Assembly: GCA_037957365.1 (NCBI GenBank)
Contig: JARHVA010001473.1
Coordinates: 2,185,501 to 2,249,500, forward strand
Reading direction: 5' to 3'
Length of the DNA: 64,000 nt
Origin: Torreya grandis
Taxonomy: Eukaryota; Streptophyta; Pinopsida; Cupressales; Taxaceae
Shown: positions 23,761 through 35,789 of the stretch, piece after piece
How the letters are laid out: each line of letters opens with the position of its first letter
How positions within the stretch are numbered: position 1 is the first letter of the stretch
Program-made: the position numbers and the translations under genes
The notes under the pieces: model-generated
What the model was told of the DNA's origin: nothing
Databases searched by the model: none
What the model saw: only the letters and a program-made list of their open reading frames with translations

Positions 23761-24940
23761 GGTTCTCACTCTGAACTAATATCTACCTTGGTAGCTATTA
23801 AAGGTACTTTCTAAGGTTCATTCTTATCTTAGTATTAATCTTTGACTTGTCTATTACCCTCTTTTATTTATCCCTGAAGATGGGTAGGGTATTCTTCTTT
23901 TGGGGTGCTATCCTCAACTTGGCACACTAACTTCCTTTTTATAATCAAACTCTTCCAGTTGCGTGCCTTCCATGTGTCATCATATTCATTTATAGAGTCA
24001 CTGTTGAGATTTTTCTCTTCAAATAAGGTTTGGTGTGTTAACCCTTTTTTATCTAACATGTCTTTTATGCACTCCTCTAATATTGCAATTTCTTCAAACA
24101 CTGACCTTTAAACTATCTATAGTGGTTCAATCAATTTAAAATTTTGTGAAGAAAAGGAGAAGGTGTAAATAAACTACTCCTTAAGGGAATCTCAATTGGT
24201 TTTCCTATGGTGCATCTCATTGACTATGTACCACGCCTATGACCAAGTCTTCAAGTTACTATATAAGGCATGTACCCATAGGTTTCTTGCTGCATTTTTA
24301 CCACAAACAGTCCACATTTATTTGTAAAGATATATATGTGTGATAGGGTTAGAGTAACTAGAGTAGGCTAAAATGTTTAGATCCTCATTGATTTTTCTAA
24401 ACATGGTGTAAATAGTTGCCTTTACATCCTTCCAAGTTATCAAGTGAGGCCTTTGTGTTACCCATTAATGAATGGTAGAGCTCTTCAATGCGTATACTAG
24501 TACACCCATTCTATCCACTTATTTTGGCATGCATGACTCAAGGTCACAAATATAATATTATACTAGATTACTCCCTTCATATCTTGGGAGCACTCCAAGT
24601 TTTCCATTACAAAGGAAAAACACTCTTTTTCTCCATTTTTTTGGCATAATAGACCCATCTTTTAAAGGCATGCTCGATTTATACCCATCCTATCTTTACT
24701 AGTTTTGGCATCTTTGTACGTACCAAGTACCATCATCAACCAATGGTCTCATATGATTCCTTGACCCATCAGTCACAATTAATGTTGATGGTGTCTTAGG
24801 CTAATTTTCCATCTTTCCAATAGAGGATTCCTTGATCATTTAGGTCTAGAGTCTCAGTACCTTGCACCGTGATGTTATAGATGTGGTTGATCTCATCCTC
24901 AATGCCTATGATTTTGACATAGGGGGTCCTTAGTAATTTA
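23761..24940 (-). pseudogene. Gypsy F protease-RT linker region
   Basis: A poorly conserved minus-strand stretch. One open segment at 23868-24101 (MFEEIAILEECIKDML and following) is helical and acidic. It sits where gypsy polyproteins have a linker between protease and RT. No domain recognised. Confidence 0.35.
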
Positions 24941-24979
24941 ATATGGTTATGAGGTTTCCTTTCCAATGATCATGTCATA

Positions 24980-25340
24980 TATGATTCCTTGACATATATG
25001 CATTGTTTTCAAAACACTATGGCCTTCCGAATAGCATCAGGTAGTTATCCTTCTATATTAACTTATTCACTTTAAAGTTAGCATAAAATTTGGTGCCCAT
25101 TATATATACAATTGCACTCTTTAAATTCTAATAATTTGTGCCCATGTATTATTGGCCATGAAGAGTACATGAGGGGAAGGTATCAAGTCTAGCCTACCCA
25201 TTTTCTCTTAGGCATTTTTGGTCAAGATGTTGACCTCATCACCTATATCTACAATAACCTCATAGATAGACCATGCATTAATAGTGGTATCTATTAAGAT
25301 TTATTGGTCATATTTAACATTTTATGTGTGCTAAACTTAT
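24980..25340 (-). pseudogene. Gypsy F aspartic protease remnant
   Basis: The minus-strand translation gives IVDIGDEVNILT at about 25280-25240, matching the retropepsin pattern hhDTGAxxNhhT with Thr changed to Ile and Ala to Asp. It continues MGRLDLIPSPHVLFMANNT and ends near a GRPW-like motif. Catalytic Asp kept, DTG broken. In the element this enzyme would process Gag-Pol. Confidence 0.6.
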
Positions 25341-25379
25341 TGTTCCCTCTCCATGCATGGTGTAATGACCTCAACTTGA

Positions 25380-27150
25380 TTTTAACATGTATGTCCCAAG
25401 AGCAAGTTATTCAATAGGGGCATTATTCCCTCTATTTGTAAGAGGTATATGATCTTAGTTAATTCTTTTATCTTAGTTTCTTGGCTATCTTGATTCTTAT
25501 GAGAGGTGATAGCTTGCTCTTCTAGGTCTTGTACTAATTGGAGCTCCCCTATCAAGTTTTGGATGACACTCATAGCTTACTGTAACACATCTTTATAGTA
25601 TGTTGGGTTTGGGTATGGCACAAATTTGTGTTTAGGCTATATTATGCACTTATTGTGACCCTTATCCCTATATTATAAGCATAATTTAGCTACTAGCACA
25701 ACTGGTAATTGAGTGGTGAATCCTTTGTGAGTAGTTTTATGTACCTTGTCTATCTTTGTGCATGTCAGTTACTACTTTGGAGTTCATTTATCCATTTTTT
25801 GTTCATGCCTGATTATTTATGTGCCCTTATCTATGCTAGGCCTACCTAGGGCTAATGTTTTGTATAGGTCAAGGCATTATTCAACCTTATTGGACCCTCA
25901 AAAATATCCATACATGGGCTGAATAGGGAATTCATGTTAATAATTCTCTGTTGAGCCATACTTATAACATGATCATGGTGGGATCCTTCCACCATTGCAT
26001 CCTTTGCCTCACCTTTTGGCACCTCATTACATCCCAAAGCTTAAATTTTTGTTGGCCATAGCCCTTATTACCTTGGTTATCCTACCCTCTAATTGTTTTA
26101 TTGGCTTGTCATGCACCTCTTTCCATGTTTTCATGCATTTCATCAATCACCTGATAATCTATAGTGGTATGTTTGTAGGCATTGCACAACTGACAATAGA
26201 TGGTTCTATTGAACTGGTTGACATATTTTAATAAAGGGTAATTTCAGACAACATGCACCTCTAGATAGACTTCATAACTTAGAAGCAAAGTGTGCACATT
26301 CCTCTATGGGTTGTTAGTTCTATTATGTGCTTCTACTTCCTAGTCAGTGCACCATCATCCATTTCAAGCATCATGAAAAGATATAGTGGTGATATTTTGG
26401 AGTTGGGAGACCATAGATGCAATCTATTCTTCTATAAATGGGTTGATCCTTATATTTTCACTTTTAACTACCTCAATTTCATGCACAACTTCAAGCATTT
26501 CTCAAGGGTCCATAAAATTATTCATGGAAAGAATTCTTTATAATGACATGAGTAACCCCTCAGTGAAACACTACATATTTTGGGAAGGGTGAATATCATA
26601 TGGGAGCTTTGATGAGAGAGTATTGAACCTTGCATCATATAGGAACACACTCTTTGAGAGTCTTTGTTTAATCTCTTTTAGTGTAACAATGCTTTATTGT
26701 TTAAACTCTAGAATGTCAAATTCCTTTTGGAATGCATCCTTCAGGGTGTCATAGTCAACCATGGCCTAGTTAGGATCAAATATCCTATTCTAGGTGTGGG
26801 TGTGATCAATTAAAGTGATTGAAAACTGGGTATCCTTGTGCTTTGATTAGGTTATGCCCCACATGTGCCACTATAGTTTACACTTCAACACATGTTATAT
26901 AGAATTTTCCACACCATGATACTCTGGTAAGTACATAGCCATTTCATAGTAGATATCTTATGGGGATAGTTGGTATTTGAGGTGCTTATCTCCATAGCAC
27001 CTATCCTAATAGTGGTCCTTCAACACCTCTAGCCATGTGGTTATGCATTAGTCTGATCATTACTACTAGTACGATTGATGTAATTGGTATTATGTTACTT
27101 ACTTATGGCACTAAACCATTTCCTATGGGTTATTTCCCACTTTGCATCAT
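25380..27150 (-). pseudogene. Gypsy F gag remnant
   Basis: Minus strand. The capsid-like retrotrans_gag portion is around 27080-26690 (MAMYLPEYHGVENS, then VDYDTLKDAFQKEF). A zinc knuckle is near 26200-26155 (CQLCNAYKHTTIDY, last Cys changed to Tyr). A later helical frame lies at 25382-25573 (MSVIQNLIGELQLVQDLEEQ). Heavily broken. Confidence 0.6.
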
Positions 27151-28210
27151 CGACATCGATTGAGTTGGTATAATGACATTCAAGTTCTATTATGATGAGC
27201 TAGCACTCAATGGTATATATGTAGTTCTTCTCACTTCCTTGTATGGAATAATTTATTCAATCATAAAGTTGTAATCCAAGTCTACAAAATGTCTAAGATC
27301 TAAGTCATTAACAAAGTTAATTATTACTTTTTTAATTTCTTCAAGTGGGGGTTCCAACACATGAGCATGCATCATAGGTTAAAAGGGGTAGGAATGTCAA
27401 TCTTGTCTATAATCACTAATTTTTTTAGGAGCCTAATGAATTCCACACCTATCAAGTGTTGAGCTCAATCCATCACTTCATTATATCTCTCATCCTCACA
27501 CTATTGTGTCTCAAGAGATCCTTCCCCATGCCCTTCTTACTAACTATGAGTTATCTCATCACTTTCAAGTTCCATATCTTCTATTATTTAGTGTCATCTC
27601 TTATCATAGGTCTATCTTCTGATCTCTTAGGTGTCAATTTTCTCATCCCCTTCCATTATGCCTTACCTACACATCCCCTTCTCCCCCTTTGCATTGTCAA
27701 TACATGAAAGGAATTTAGCCTTCATTCCCAAAGTTTCAAAACCATAATCCACCATTATATTTTTTAGCTTTATGCTTAATTAATTCACAAATGTACCTCT
27801 AGGGTCATGCAAAAACTGGTACTCTACTTCCTCAGGGCATGAGTATGTTAATATTGTGAACTCAATTATGTAACTATTTAGAGCTCATTTCCACCATTTA
27901 TCTACTACTCAAGTACAAGTAGCATCCAAGGACTCCTTAATCTACTCATAACCTTTTCCATAGCTTCTTCTTTTATGGGTTGAATATGTAGCCAACCACC
28001 TATACACATACTCAGGTAACTCACATAAAAAGACCTCATACAAATCCTCATATAGTTTGTTGTGAACCCATTTTATTGGATTTTATCCTTATCAAGTTGG
28101 ATACTTCATTGAAAATATATATTCCACCTATTTCAATTAGTACTCAATGTTTTTGAGAAAAAATAGTACATCATTCTATCATACCATCCTAATAACAAAA
28201 TTCAACACGG
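27151..28210. other. Gypsy F 5' leader region
   Basis: About 1.06 kb between the primer-binding site and recognisable gag. Open stretches on the plus strand (such as 27456-27707) are hydrophobic, low-complexity antisense readings. I see no supported gene. Confidence 0.4.
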
Positions 28211-28228
28211 GTCTTAGCAACATAACCA
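28211..28228 (-). other. Gypsy F primer-binding site (decayed tRNA-Asp type)
   Basis: The minus strand reads TGGTTATGTTGCTAAGAC six bases inside the 5' LTR. It fits the common plant tRNA-Asp site TGGCGCCGTTGCCGGGGA once the C/G positions are allowed to have decayed to T/A. The TGG and GTTGC blocks match. Confidence 0.5.
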
Positions 28229-28234
28229 AAATAT

Positions 28235-29381
28235 TATAGAAAATATCAAAAATTTATCTTAGTTGGTTATTGATTTAATTTGACTAGGAGAAATCATAGG
28301 ATATTCCATTTTACACTTAACATTTGAACACTCAACTATGTTGGCATCAATCCACATAAGGCACAGGCCTTATATGCTTACCTAAAGTGCAATTAAGAAG
28401 GAATCAAGGTCTACATTAGGCTACTTGTACCATGGAATGAGACTTTAATTAAGGGTTCTTATGAAATTAGACAAAATATTTAAGTATATTCAAAGGTACA
28501 AGCCTTTCATGGACTAAGTATAGTGTCATCTTAGGTACTTAAGGGGTCACAAGGCTACTTCCTCTCAAACTACTCATGTTAGACATATGCTCCTAACAAG
28601 GGTAGGAATACTTAGCACATGACCCATACTCATTCTCTATATAGAGTTATGATGATGTCATGAAATTTTACAGGGACTCCATTAACAAAGCATGAACTAT
28701 TAGCATGTATGAACATTTCTTAGCATAATTGAAAGATAAAATTACAACCATTACTCATTCCACTAACAATACCAAAGATGCATAAATCAAACACATTATG
28801 TGTTAATGTATTAACCTTCATCATTAATTATAGTTCAAAATAAAGTATAGAGTTCATAACATTCATAATAAATTTATGCTCATTTTTTACTACTTAACAA
28901 CCTAGAGGCTCATACATGAGCTTGGGTGCTTACAAATCGAGCCTTCATGGCTTCCATACTAGTCTTAAGCCTAATGGCTACCAAAGCACTATCTATTGAG
29001 GATTATTTTTGCCAGAGCTCTGCTAAAATTCTCCATCTCTTTACTTCATTTGGCTCAAGGCCCTTTAATATCTTTCAAGAACATATTTGATAGGGTATAA
29101 TGTGCATGTTGAGTGTTGAGTTAGATCTTAGTCATCATAACTATTGGCTCCATGATTCTATGAAGTCTACATTATAGTCACCACATCTCACCAATCCTAG
29201 AAGATGCCCTAAAAATCCAAGAGATAGTTAGCCACCTGCTATCTAGTGTAAGATATGCATTGCATCCTCCAACTATCACTAAAATTCTAAAGGGATATCC
29301 ACTACATAAAATGATTCCATCATGCCCATGTGGATGTTTTGTTGGTACATAACTTTTACTTAATGAGTTAGGGGCCCAACA
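28235..29381 (-). repeat. Gypsy F 5' LTR
   Basis: 1147 bp, a direct repeat of 15202-16349. Its plus-strand left end reads TATAGA where the other copy has TGTAGA. The right end is GGGGCCCAACA. Confidence 0.85.
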
Positions 29382-29386
29382 TGAGT

Positions 29387-31779
29387 TTATGAGGCATTAT
29401 ACAAACATGCTCCCCTATCTCCATGCATACCTTCTCAACACTATTCAACTACTCTTAGAGATAATGAACCACCTGATTAGCTCCCCCTAAACACTTGGCT
29501 TACTTAATGACTACTAGAGGCAAAAACTACACCCACTTCTTATCTTAGATTTTCAAATGTTGCCTTTAGAAGTGGCTTGGTCAAAATGTCTACAATTTGA
29601 TCCTTTGTAGAAACATATTCAAGTTTAACACTTTTTTTACTTACCTGATCTCTTAGGAAATTATAACTAATAAGAATGCACTTAGTCCTTAAGTGCATGA
29701 TAAGATTCTTTGAAAAGATTATTGTACTAGTATTCCCATAATAGATAGGACTAGGACTATCTTATTCCACCTTGTAGTCTTTTAAGGTCTATCCCATCCA
29801 TAGGACTTGAGTGAAATATGAAGATGATGCAATATACTCAACCTCACTAATAGATAAGTTCATTGATGGGTTTTTATTGCTTATCCATGAAACTAGGCAC
29901 TCACCTAAGAAGAAATCTCCTCCACTAGTGCTCTTCTTATCATCTAAACTCCTTACCCAATTTACATATACATAGGCTATCAAGTTAAAATACTTATTTC
30001 TTGGGTACCACAAACCAAACTCCATAGTACCCTTGACATAACTGAGTATCATTTTTACTATTTATAGATGATTTTCGTTTGGGTCTAATTGAAATATTCC
30101 CATAAGGCCTACTACTTGTATGATGTCAGGTCTAAAGGCAATAGTGTATAACAAAATTCCAATCATTGACCTATATGATGTCTAATTAACCTTTAAATAA
30201 TCATCTTTCTTGCTCAACCTACATCATATGATCATATGTGTACTTACTACCTTGAAATATTCCATCTTAAACTTCTTTAACATCTCTCTTATGTATTTAG
30301 CTTGTCAAATAAATATACCTTTTTCAGATTGAATGATTTGTAACCCAAGAAAGAATGATAGTTCTCCCATCATGGACATCTCAAACTCCATCACATTTGT
30401 AAATGCCTTAGTCATGTTCTCACTATTTCTACCAAAGAGGATGTCATCCACATAGACAAATACTATCAACTAATGGCCAACTTTTATCTTTATACACAAA
30501 TTTCTATCTACAACTCCTCTTTTGAATCCTTGGTCCAATAGATACCTATCCAATCTAGCATACCAAGCTCTAAGAAATTGATCTAGACCATAAAAAGCAT
30601 TTTCCAATCTACAAACATGGTCCTTGTTACTTGATAATGAGAAACCCTCAAGTTGATATATGTATACCTCCTCTTCCAAGTTTCCATTTAAGAAGGTAGA
30701 TTTACATCCATTTGATACACCTTGAATCCTTTGAACCCTACATATTCTAGAAACAATATGATAGAATTAAATATTTATACTAGAGAAAAGGTATTCTCAA
30801 AGTCTACCCCTTCAAATTGTGCATGCCCTTTACATACCAATCTATCCTTTTTCCTAGTGAGTTCTCCATATTCATTCAGCTTATTTATAAACACCCATTT
30901 TATGATAATATCATTCTTTGAGCTTAGGAACTAGTTCCCAAGTCTCTTTCTTCTTTATTTAGTATAACTCCTAATTCATAGCACCTACCCAAAACTTGTC
31001 TTTTCTTTCTTATATAAGGTTCTTAGGTTCAATATTAGACAATAGAGAAACATTCTCTTGATTTAGAGTACTTACCAAGCTTCTCTTTGTTTGCATACCT
31101 ACATCCTTGTTGCCAATGATTTGTGATTCAGGATCATCTCTTTGAATCTATCTTGAGGGGGCTTTTGAGTCTTATCTTTCCTCATCTTATTCTTCTTCCT
31201 CATCAATCTCTATTGTTTCCTCTTCATTATTTAAGTCCATATTCTCTAGTGCATCCTTTGACTATGAGTGTGATTTCTTTGTCTCATCAATATTCACATT
31301 GGTGCTTTCCATTATATTCTACAACCTATTGTTGTGGCATCCATAGGCTAAGCTCACTGATGAGTATCCCAAGAATATACCTTCATCATACCTAAAATCA
31401 AACCTACCTAATATTCCTCATCTCTTTTGATGAAGCATTTTCTCCCAAACACTTTAAAGTGTTCCACATTAGCATCTTATTGTCAATAGTCCTTATGTGT
31501 CATCTATTCAAAATGTAGACTATAATGCTCATTTCCTCTCTCCATTATCTATCAGATAGTCTAAAATAATTTAGCATAGTTCTTTCCATCTCTTGAATTG
31601 TTTTATTCTTTATTTCCACTACCCCATTCTACTGAGGTGTCTTAGCTATTGAAAACTATCTCCTTACCCCATGGACCTCATAGAAGTCATTAAATTCATT
31701 GGAGAAAAACTATCCTTATCTATCATATCTCAATCATTTGATCTTTCCATTCTTTTCATTCTCAATAAGAGCTTTGAAT
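29387..31779 (-). pseudogene. Copia C pol remnant, distal part (integrase, RT, RNase H)
   Basis: This continues the integrase cut by gypsy G. FKALIENEKNGKIK abuts the junction at 31779, and the integrase Glu motif NGVVEIKNKTIQEM lies near 31610. The reverse transcriptase has its best open part at 30470-30679 (EEEVYIYQLEGF, then WYARLDRYLLDQGFKRG) and an intact YVDDILFG box at about 30460-30437. RNase H is at 29789-30052 (KSTSGGDFFLGECLVSW) and ends near 29530 with the copia C-terminal motif STKDQIVDILTKPL. A purine tract (TTTAGGGGGAGC) lies at about 29484-29496. Many shifts and TAG/TGA stops. Confidence 0.8.
31775..31779. repeat. Target-site duplication of gypsy G (TTGAA)
   Basis: TTGAA lies before the TG at 31780 and again at 46686-46690 after the CA of the other LTR, a perfect match. 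The copia integrase frame reads continuously across the site once G is removed. Confidence 0.92.
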
Positions 31780-33375
31780 GTTTCTATATGATTTTTGCTT
31801 TCACATTCAAAAGAGGAAATGAGAAACTAAGAAGAATGGTCTAAGGCTTGTATGTACCTAGATATAGTATTGCACACCAAATTCAGACGATAGCAAGAAC
31901 TCCTCTTTGGTTGTGGAGGATGACACCTGTAGCAAAAGAGAAACTCAAACACAAAAATGGTTAGATGGCTAGAAAGTGGACTGCCAAGCGAAAGCTTTAT
32001 CCTCGAAGTGTAAAAGACTTCTCAGGGGATGACAGTCCACTGATAAAAGGTAGAATATTGACAAGAACAGAAATGATAAAAACTAAAATAAAGAAATGAA
32101 AACAAATGCGTACCTATTTGTATCAATCTACTTTGCACAGTCACTGACGTCGGTGGTCTTGCCGGCATCGGTCAAGGAAGGTCACCGACGTCGGTTAGTA
32201 TGCTGACGTCGGTAGGGGCAATGGTCGAGGTCGATCGGGGCAATGGCCTGGGACAAGTTTCAGGGCTAGTTTCAGGGTAGTCTGGTCAACAGAATGGTTT
32301 ATAGAATGGTATGTGGTAGTCTGAGAGTTTGTGTAGAGTGGTAAGATAATAGATAGAATCTTTAGGAAGAACTAAGGTAGAGGGTATGTTGTCAGAAAAA
32401 GGGGTAAAGGGTAGGAAAAAGGCCTCACAGCCTTTCTGAGAAATAGTTTAGTCAGGTCAACCAGAATGATCTTGGGAGGGTCTGTAAGACTCTAATTGCT
32501 TGTGCTGGGTTGATTGGATAGAGAGTATTGTTTGAAGAGAGACTAAATGGGTGTCAGAGGCAAAAAGGGGGAGATAAGGGTCAGAGAAGGCTTTTCAGCC
32601 TCTCTAGGAAGAAAAGGGAAGGTTGTGTCAAGGATGTTTGGAATAGATAGTAGACAAAATGCTAATATATTTGAAATGATATTGAAATAAAAATAGTACA
32701 AATACTTAGCTATGACACGAGTTGGTAGAGGTGTAGGAGCTATGTTTTCGTTGTTGCTGGTGATGGAGATATCATGCAAAACCTATGTGGAATGGCTGGT
32801 GCAAGACCTCAGTGCTTGGAAAGTGCTGTCAAGAATGTTGATCCCTGCAAGAAAACAAGAAGCAAGAACACTGGAAAGCAAGAGCACGAGAACTTTGTTT
32901 TACCAGAAGAGGATTTGAAATTTGTGATTAGCTGTCTCATGATTAGATTCGTGATTAGCCCCAGAAAGAGGTTGGAAGTCGGTTTAAGTAAACTGATGTC
33001 GGCGATCCTGCCAGTGTCAGCTGACAGTTGACTGATGTTGGTGGGTGGAGAATGAGTAAAAGGGCCATCAAGCTCATTTTCCATCCACCAAGTGCATAAT
33101 CCATTGGAGAATTGTCGAAGGTTGGGCCAAATACGCACGATAGTTGGTTAGGCAGTTAGAAAGGAGTAAGAATAGGTCTTGGGTGAGTCACAGGGTTGGA
33201 AATGGTCTAAGGCAAGGTGTCTTAGGCGAGGTTTCATGGGTGATGTGTCAAAGGAGGGGGGTTAATTCAAAATAAGTTTATTATTTTAAATTAGTAATTG
33301 TATGGGTTAGGAATGGGTTAGGAATGAACCAAGGGGGAGGATGACTAAGGGTTAGACACGATTTCAATGTCTACA
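31780..33375 (-). repeat. Gypsy G 3' LTR
   Basis: A direct repeat of 45089-46685, from TGTTTCTATATGATT to ATGTCTACA on the plus strand. By eye, about 15-20 of the first 250 aligned bases differ, mostly transitions. Palindrome clusters lie at about 32143-32240 and 32985-33045. Open frames of 78-109 codons inside it on both strands look fortuitous. Confidence 0.93.
32143..32240. promoter_or_regulatory. Palindrome cluster in the gypsy G 3' LTR
   Basis: tgacgtcggt at 32145, gccggcatcggt at 32161, a perfect ACCGACGTCGGT at 32184-32195, and ctgacgtcggt at 32203. The other LTR holds the same series at 45453-45550 with CpG-type changes. A second cluster lies near 33000-33042, where the other LTR (46341-46352) keeps accgacgtcggc. 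Confidence 0.65.
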
Positions 33376-33394
33376 TTTGCCCCTTTTTGTCTTG
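33376..33394 (-). other. Polypurine tract of gypsy G
   Basis: The minus strand reads CAAGACAAAAAGGGGCAAA directly next to the LTR. Part of it (33384-33394) also forms one arm of an 11-bp inverted repeat with 33415-33425. Confidence 0.8.
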
Positions 33395-35204
33395 TTGGTT
33401 CTTTTGACGAACTGCAAGACAAAAAATAGGAGTTGATTGCCCCAAGTATAAGATGAGGTTGATTTTGTCCTATTGGTTGTTCAAGTGAACTGCAAGACAA
33501 AAATAGGAGGGTTGGTTACACCAGATGTGGGATCAGGTATTCCCACTCAAAGTGGGAGTTGAGGGAAGGGAACCTAAAGTCGGGTGCCAATTTGACAGAG
33601 TGGATGAAAATGGTGAAGTTGGAGTGAGAATGCTGTAATAGTCGTGATTGCACGTATACCACTTCACAAGATGGTCAGGTCAAATTATCGCAGGTCGAGG
33701 GTCGAGTAGTGCCAAAATTGAAATGACTAGGCCCCAACATTTAGTTGTAGCTGATTAGGTTATTCAATCTAAGTTGAAGCTCTAATGATCATTGTGTTTC
33801 AGATATCCCAGGCTCAGGAAGTGCTCCTGGAAACATGAAAATGTCACAAGTAGTGGGGATCAACTGGCTTGTGATCCTATACTTGTGAAGGTCAAAATAT
33901 GGGTTACAGACAAATTTTCTAACCATTCGTAAGGTAGCATACATGTAAAAACAACCAAGGCCATGTTTGGCTTGGAAGTGGTCATAGGCTGAGGAGATAG
34001 TCATGATCTCCATGGTCATTGGTCGAGTGGGGTTGATGTAAAAGTGATCTCAAGTGTGCCCCAGGAGGCTAAGATGACTTTTACTATGAAAAATGGGCAT
34101 GATTTGGGTCTGTGTGAAGAAGTTAGAGGTTTTAAAGTTGCCAACATTGGTAGAACACCCGATGTCAGTGGATAAAGGTGACTGATGTTGGCAAAAATTT
34201 GCCGACATCGACAGACTAGGGCACTATTTTGCCGATGTCAAATTCCTGCCAAATTTGACAAAACCGGATTGGCAGCCCACCAAAAGTCATTTGTGATTGT
34301 GATCAAAGGGAGAAAAGAATGTGATGGAAGAAATGTGATGAAGGAATGGCTGAGCTAACCCCAGAAGACCCCATGTCAACTGAGTGCTGCCTACATAGCC
34401 CCTATCATTTAGGGCCCCAGGCCAATGTAGTTCTCCCAAGAGGGAGGAAGGGTCAATGGATTGGTTTGGTCATGTGTCAAAATGATGAGGATAAGATGAT
34501 GTTACAGCCTTTTCCATATTATGTGATGGTGTATTCTGTAACATGGGTTGAGGGGTCTTTCATCCCTAACAATTTTCCATATTCATGATGGATGTATGCT
34601 AAAAATGAATTGAGTCTATTTATGTGCCAGCAAGTAATGGTTTATGCCAGACATAAATTGTGTAGTCCATAATCTCCATGTGTATTGGTGTCCATAGAAA
34701 CTAGCGTGAATAGGCTATGTGAGTGGTTTGAAAAGAGTCGAGTTGATTGGATTTGACAAGTGATGAAGTTCGAATGTGACCAAAGTGTAAAGGAAGTGAA
34801 AGGCATATTTGCCCTTTCATTGAGAAGGACCAAAATGATACCATAGATAGGGGTTGTTAGAACCAAGAGCCTCATTTATTCATTATATCATTGACCATTG
34901 ATTGTGTTAGAGAGGTAATCAAATCACTTTGATATTTAAAATGAGCTCAAAATCCCTTGAGTAGGTGATGTGATATGTGAGAAGAGGGTAACCCCTTTTA
35001 GTAAGGATAACTTTGCCCCTTTTGATAGGAGACCTTGAGACGACTACAAGCCCAGTCTATGACCCAAGTTTTGTTTTTTTTTTGAGCAGACTGATCAATG
35101 CGGGAAGTCTACATAGAAATGTCATTTTGCTTTGTGGTCATTTGTGAAGCTGATTGATGCGAGAAGTTTTTAAGAAAGTGCTATTTATAGCAAGATTTAG
35201 TCAT

Positions 35205-35338
35205 AGCCATCCTTCGAGGGAGTGGTCTATATTTTTGCTTTATATATATATGAGGGCTTGGAATAGCTGTCCTTCGAGGGAGTAGTCTATTAGTTACAGC
35301 AATGATAGTACAACTGTCCTTTGAGGGAGCAGTTTGCC
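35205..35338. repeat. Three tandem copies of a ~50-bp unit
   Basis: Cores ccatccttcgagggagtggt, ctgtccttcgagggagtagt and ctgtcctttgagggagcagt are spaced about 50 bp apart. A related pair with a ctgat(c/t)(a/g)atgcg(g/a)gaagt core lies just upstream at about 35090 and 35150. Confidence 0.65.
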
Positions 35339-35372
35339 TTTAGAGTTTATGACCTTTGATATTTTGACATCA

Positions 35373-35500
<128 letters not shown>

Positions 35501-35789
35501 GATAGAATTGTGAGTAATGGACAAGACTATAGAAGTTCAAGGTCTTCCTTTTATTAGGACAAAGCATTCATACTTTATAAAAGGGTTACATAAGATTTGT
35601 TTAGGGGAATAGGGTTGAAAGAAATGAGGACTAAAAAGACAAGGGTTGCTCAAGGGATGAGCTCAAGTTAAATGTCAAGTGAGCGAGTATTCGACTAATA
35701 GTAGAATGGTCACAGATGCAAGGCATTAAGAGGCTCAGGTTCTGGTCAGCCTTCAAGAGAAGATAGATGATAAGTCCCTAATCCATAAT

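Larger units (their letters stand above)
15202..29381 (-). mobile_element. Gypsy F: 14.2-kb Ty3/gypsy element with an extra 3' coding region
   Basis: Two LTRs of about 1.15 kb, a perfect TGAGT target duplication, a decayed tRNA-Asp-like primer site, and minus-strand gag, protease, RT, RNase H and integrase. About 4.7 kb separates integrase from the 3' LTR, mostly filled by an extra coding region. The layout (Asp primer, single RNase H, long region after integrase) resembles Athila-type elements, but I cannot assign the lineage from sequence alone. LTRs are much more diverged than those of G, so F inserted earlier. Confidence 0.85.

Noticed and set aside
32774..33031. 85-codon frame in the G LTR, also open in the other LTR (46084-46341), with long frames on the opposite strand
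   Set aside because: The two copies differ mainly by amino-acid-changing substitutions and lie within LTRs antisense to the element. No sign of selection or a known domain.
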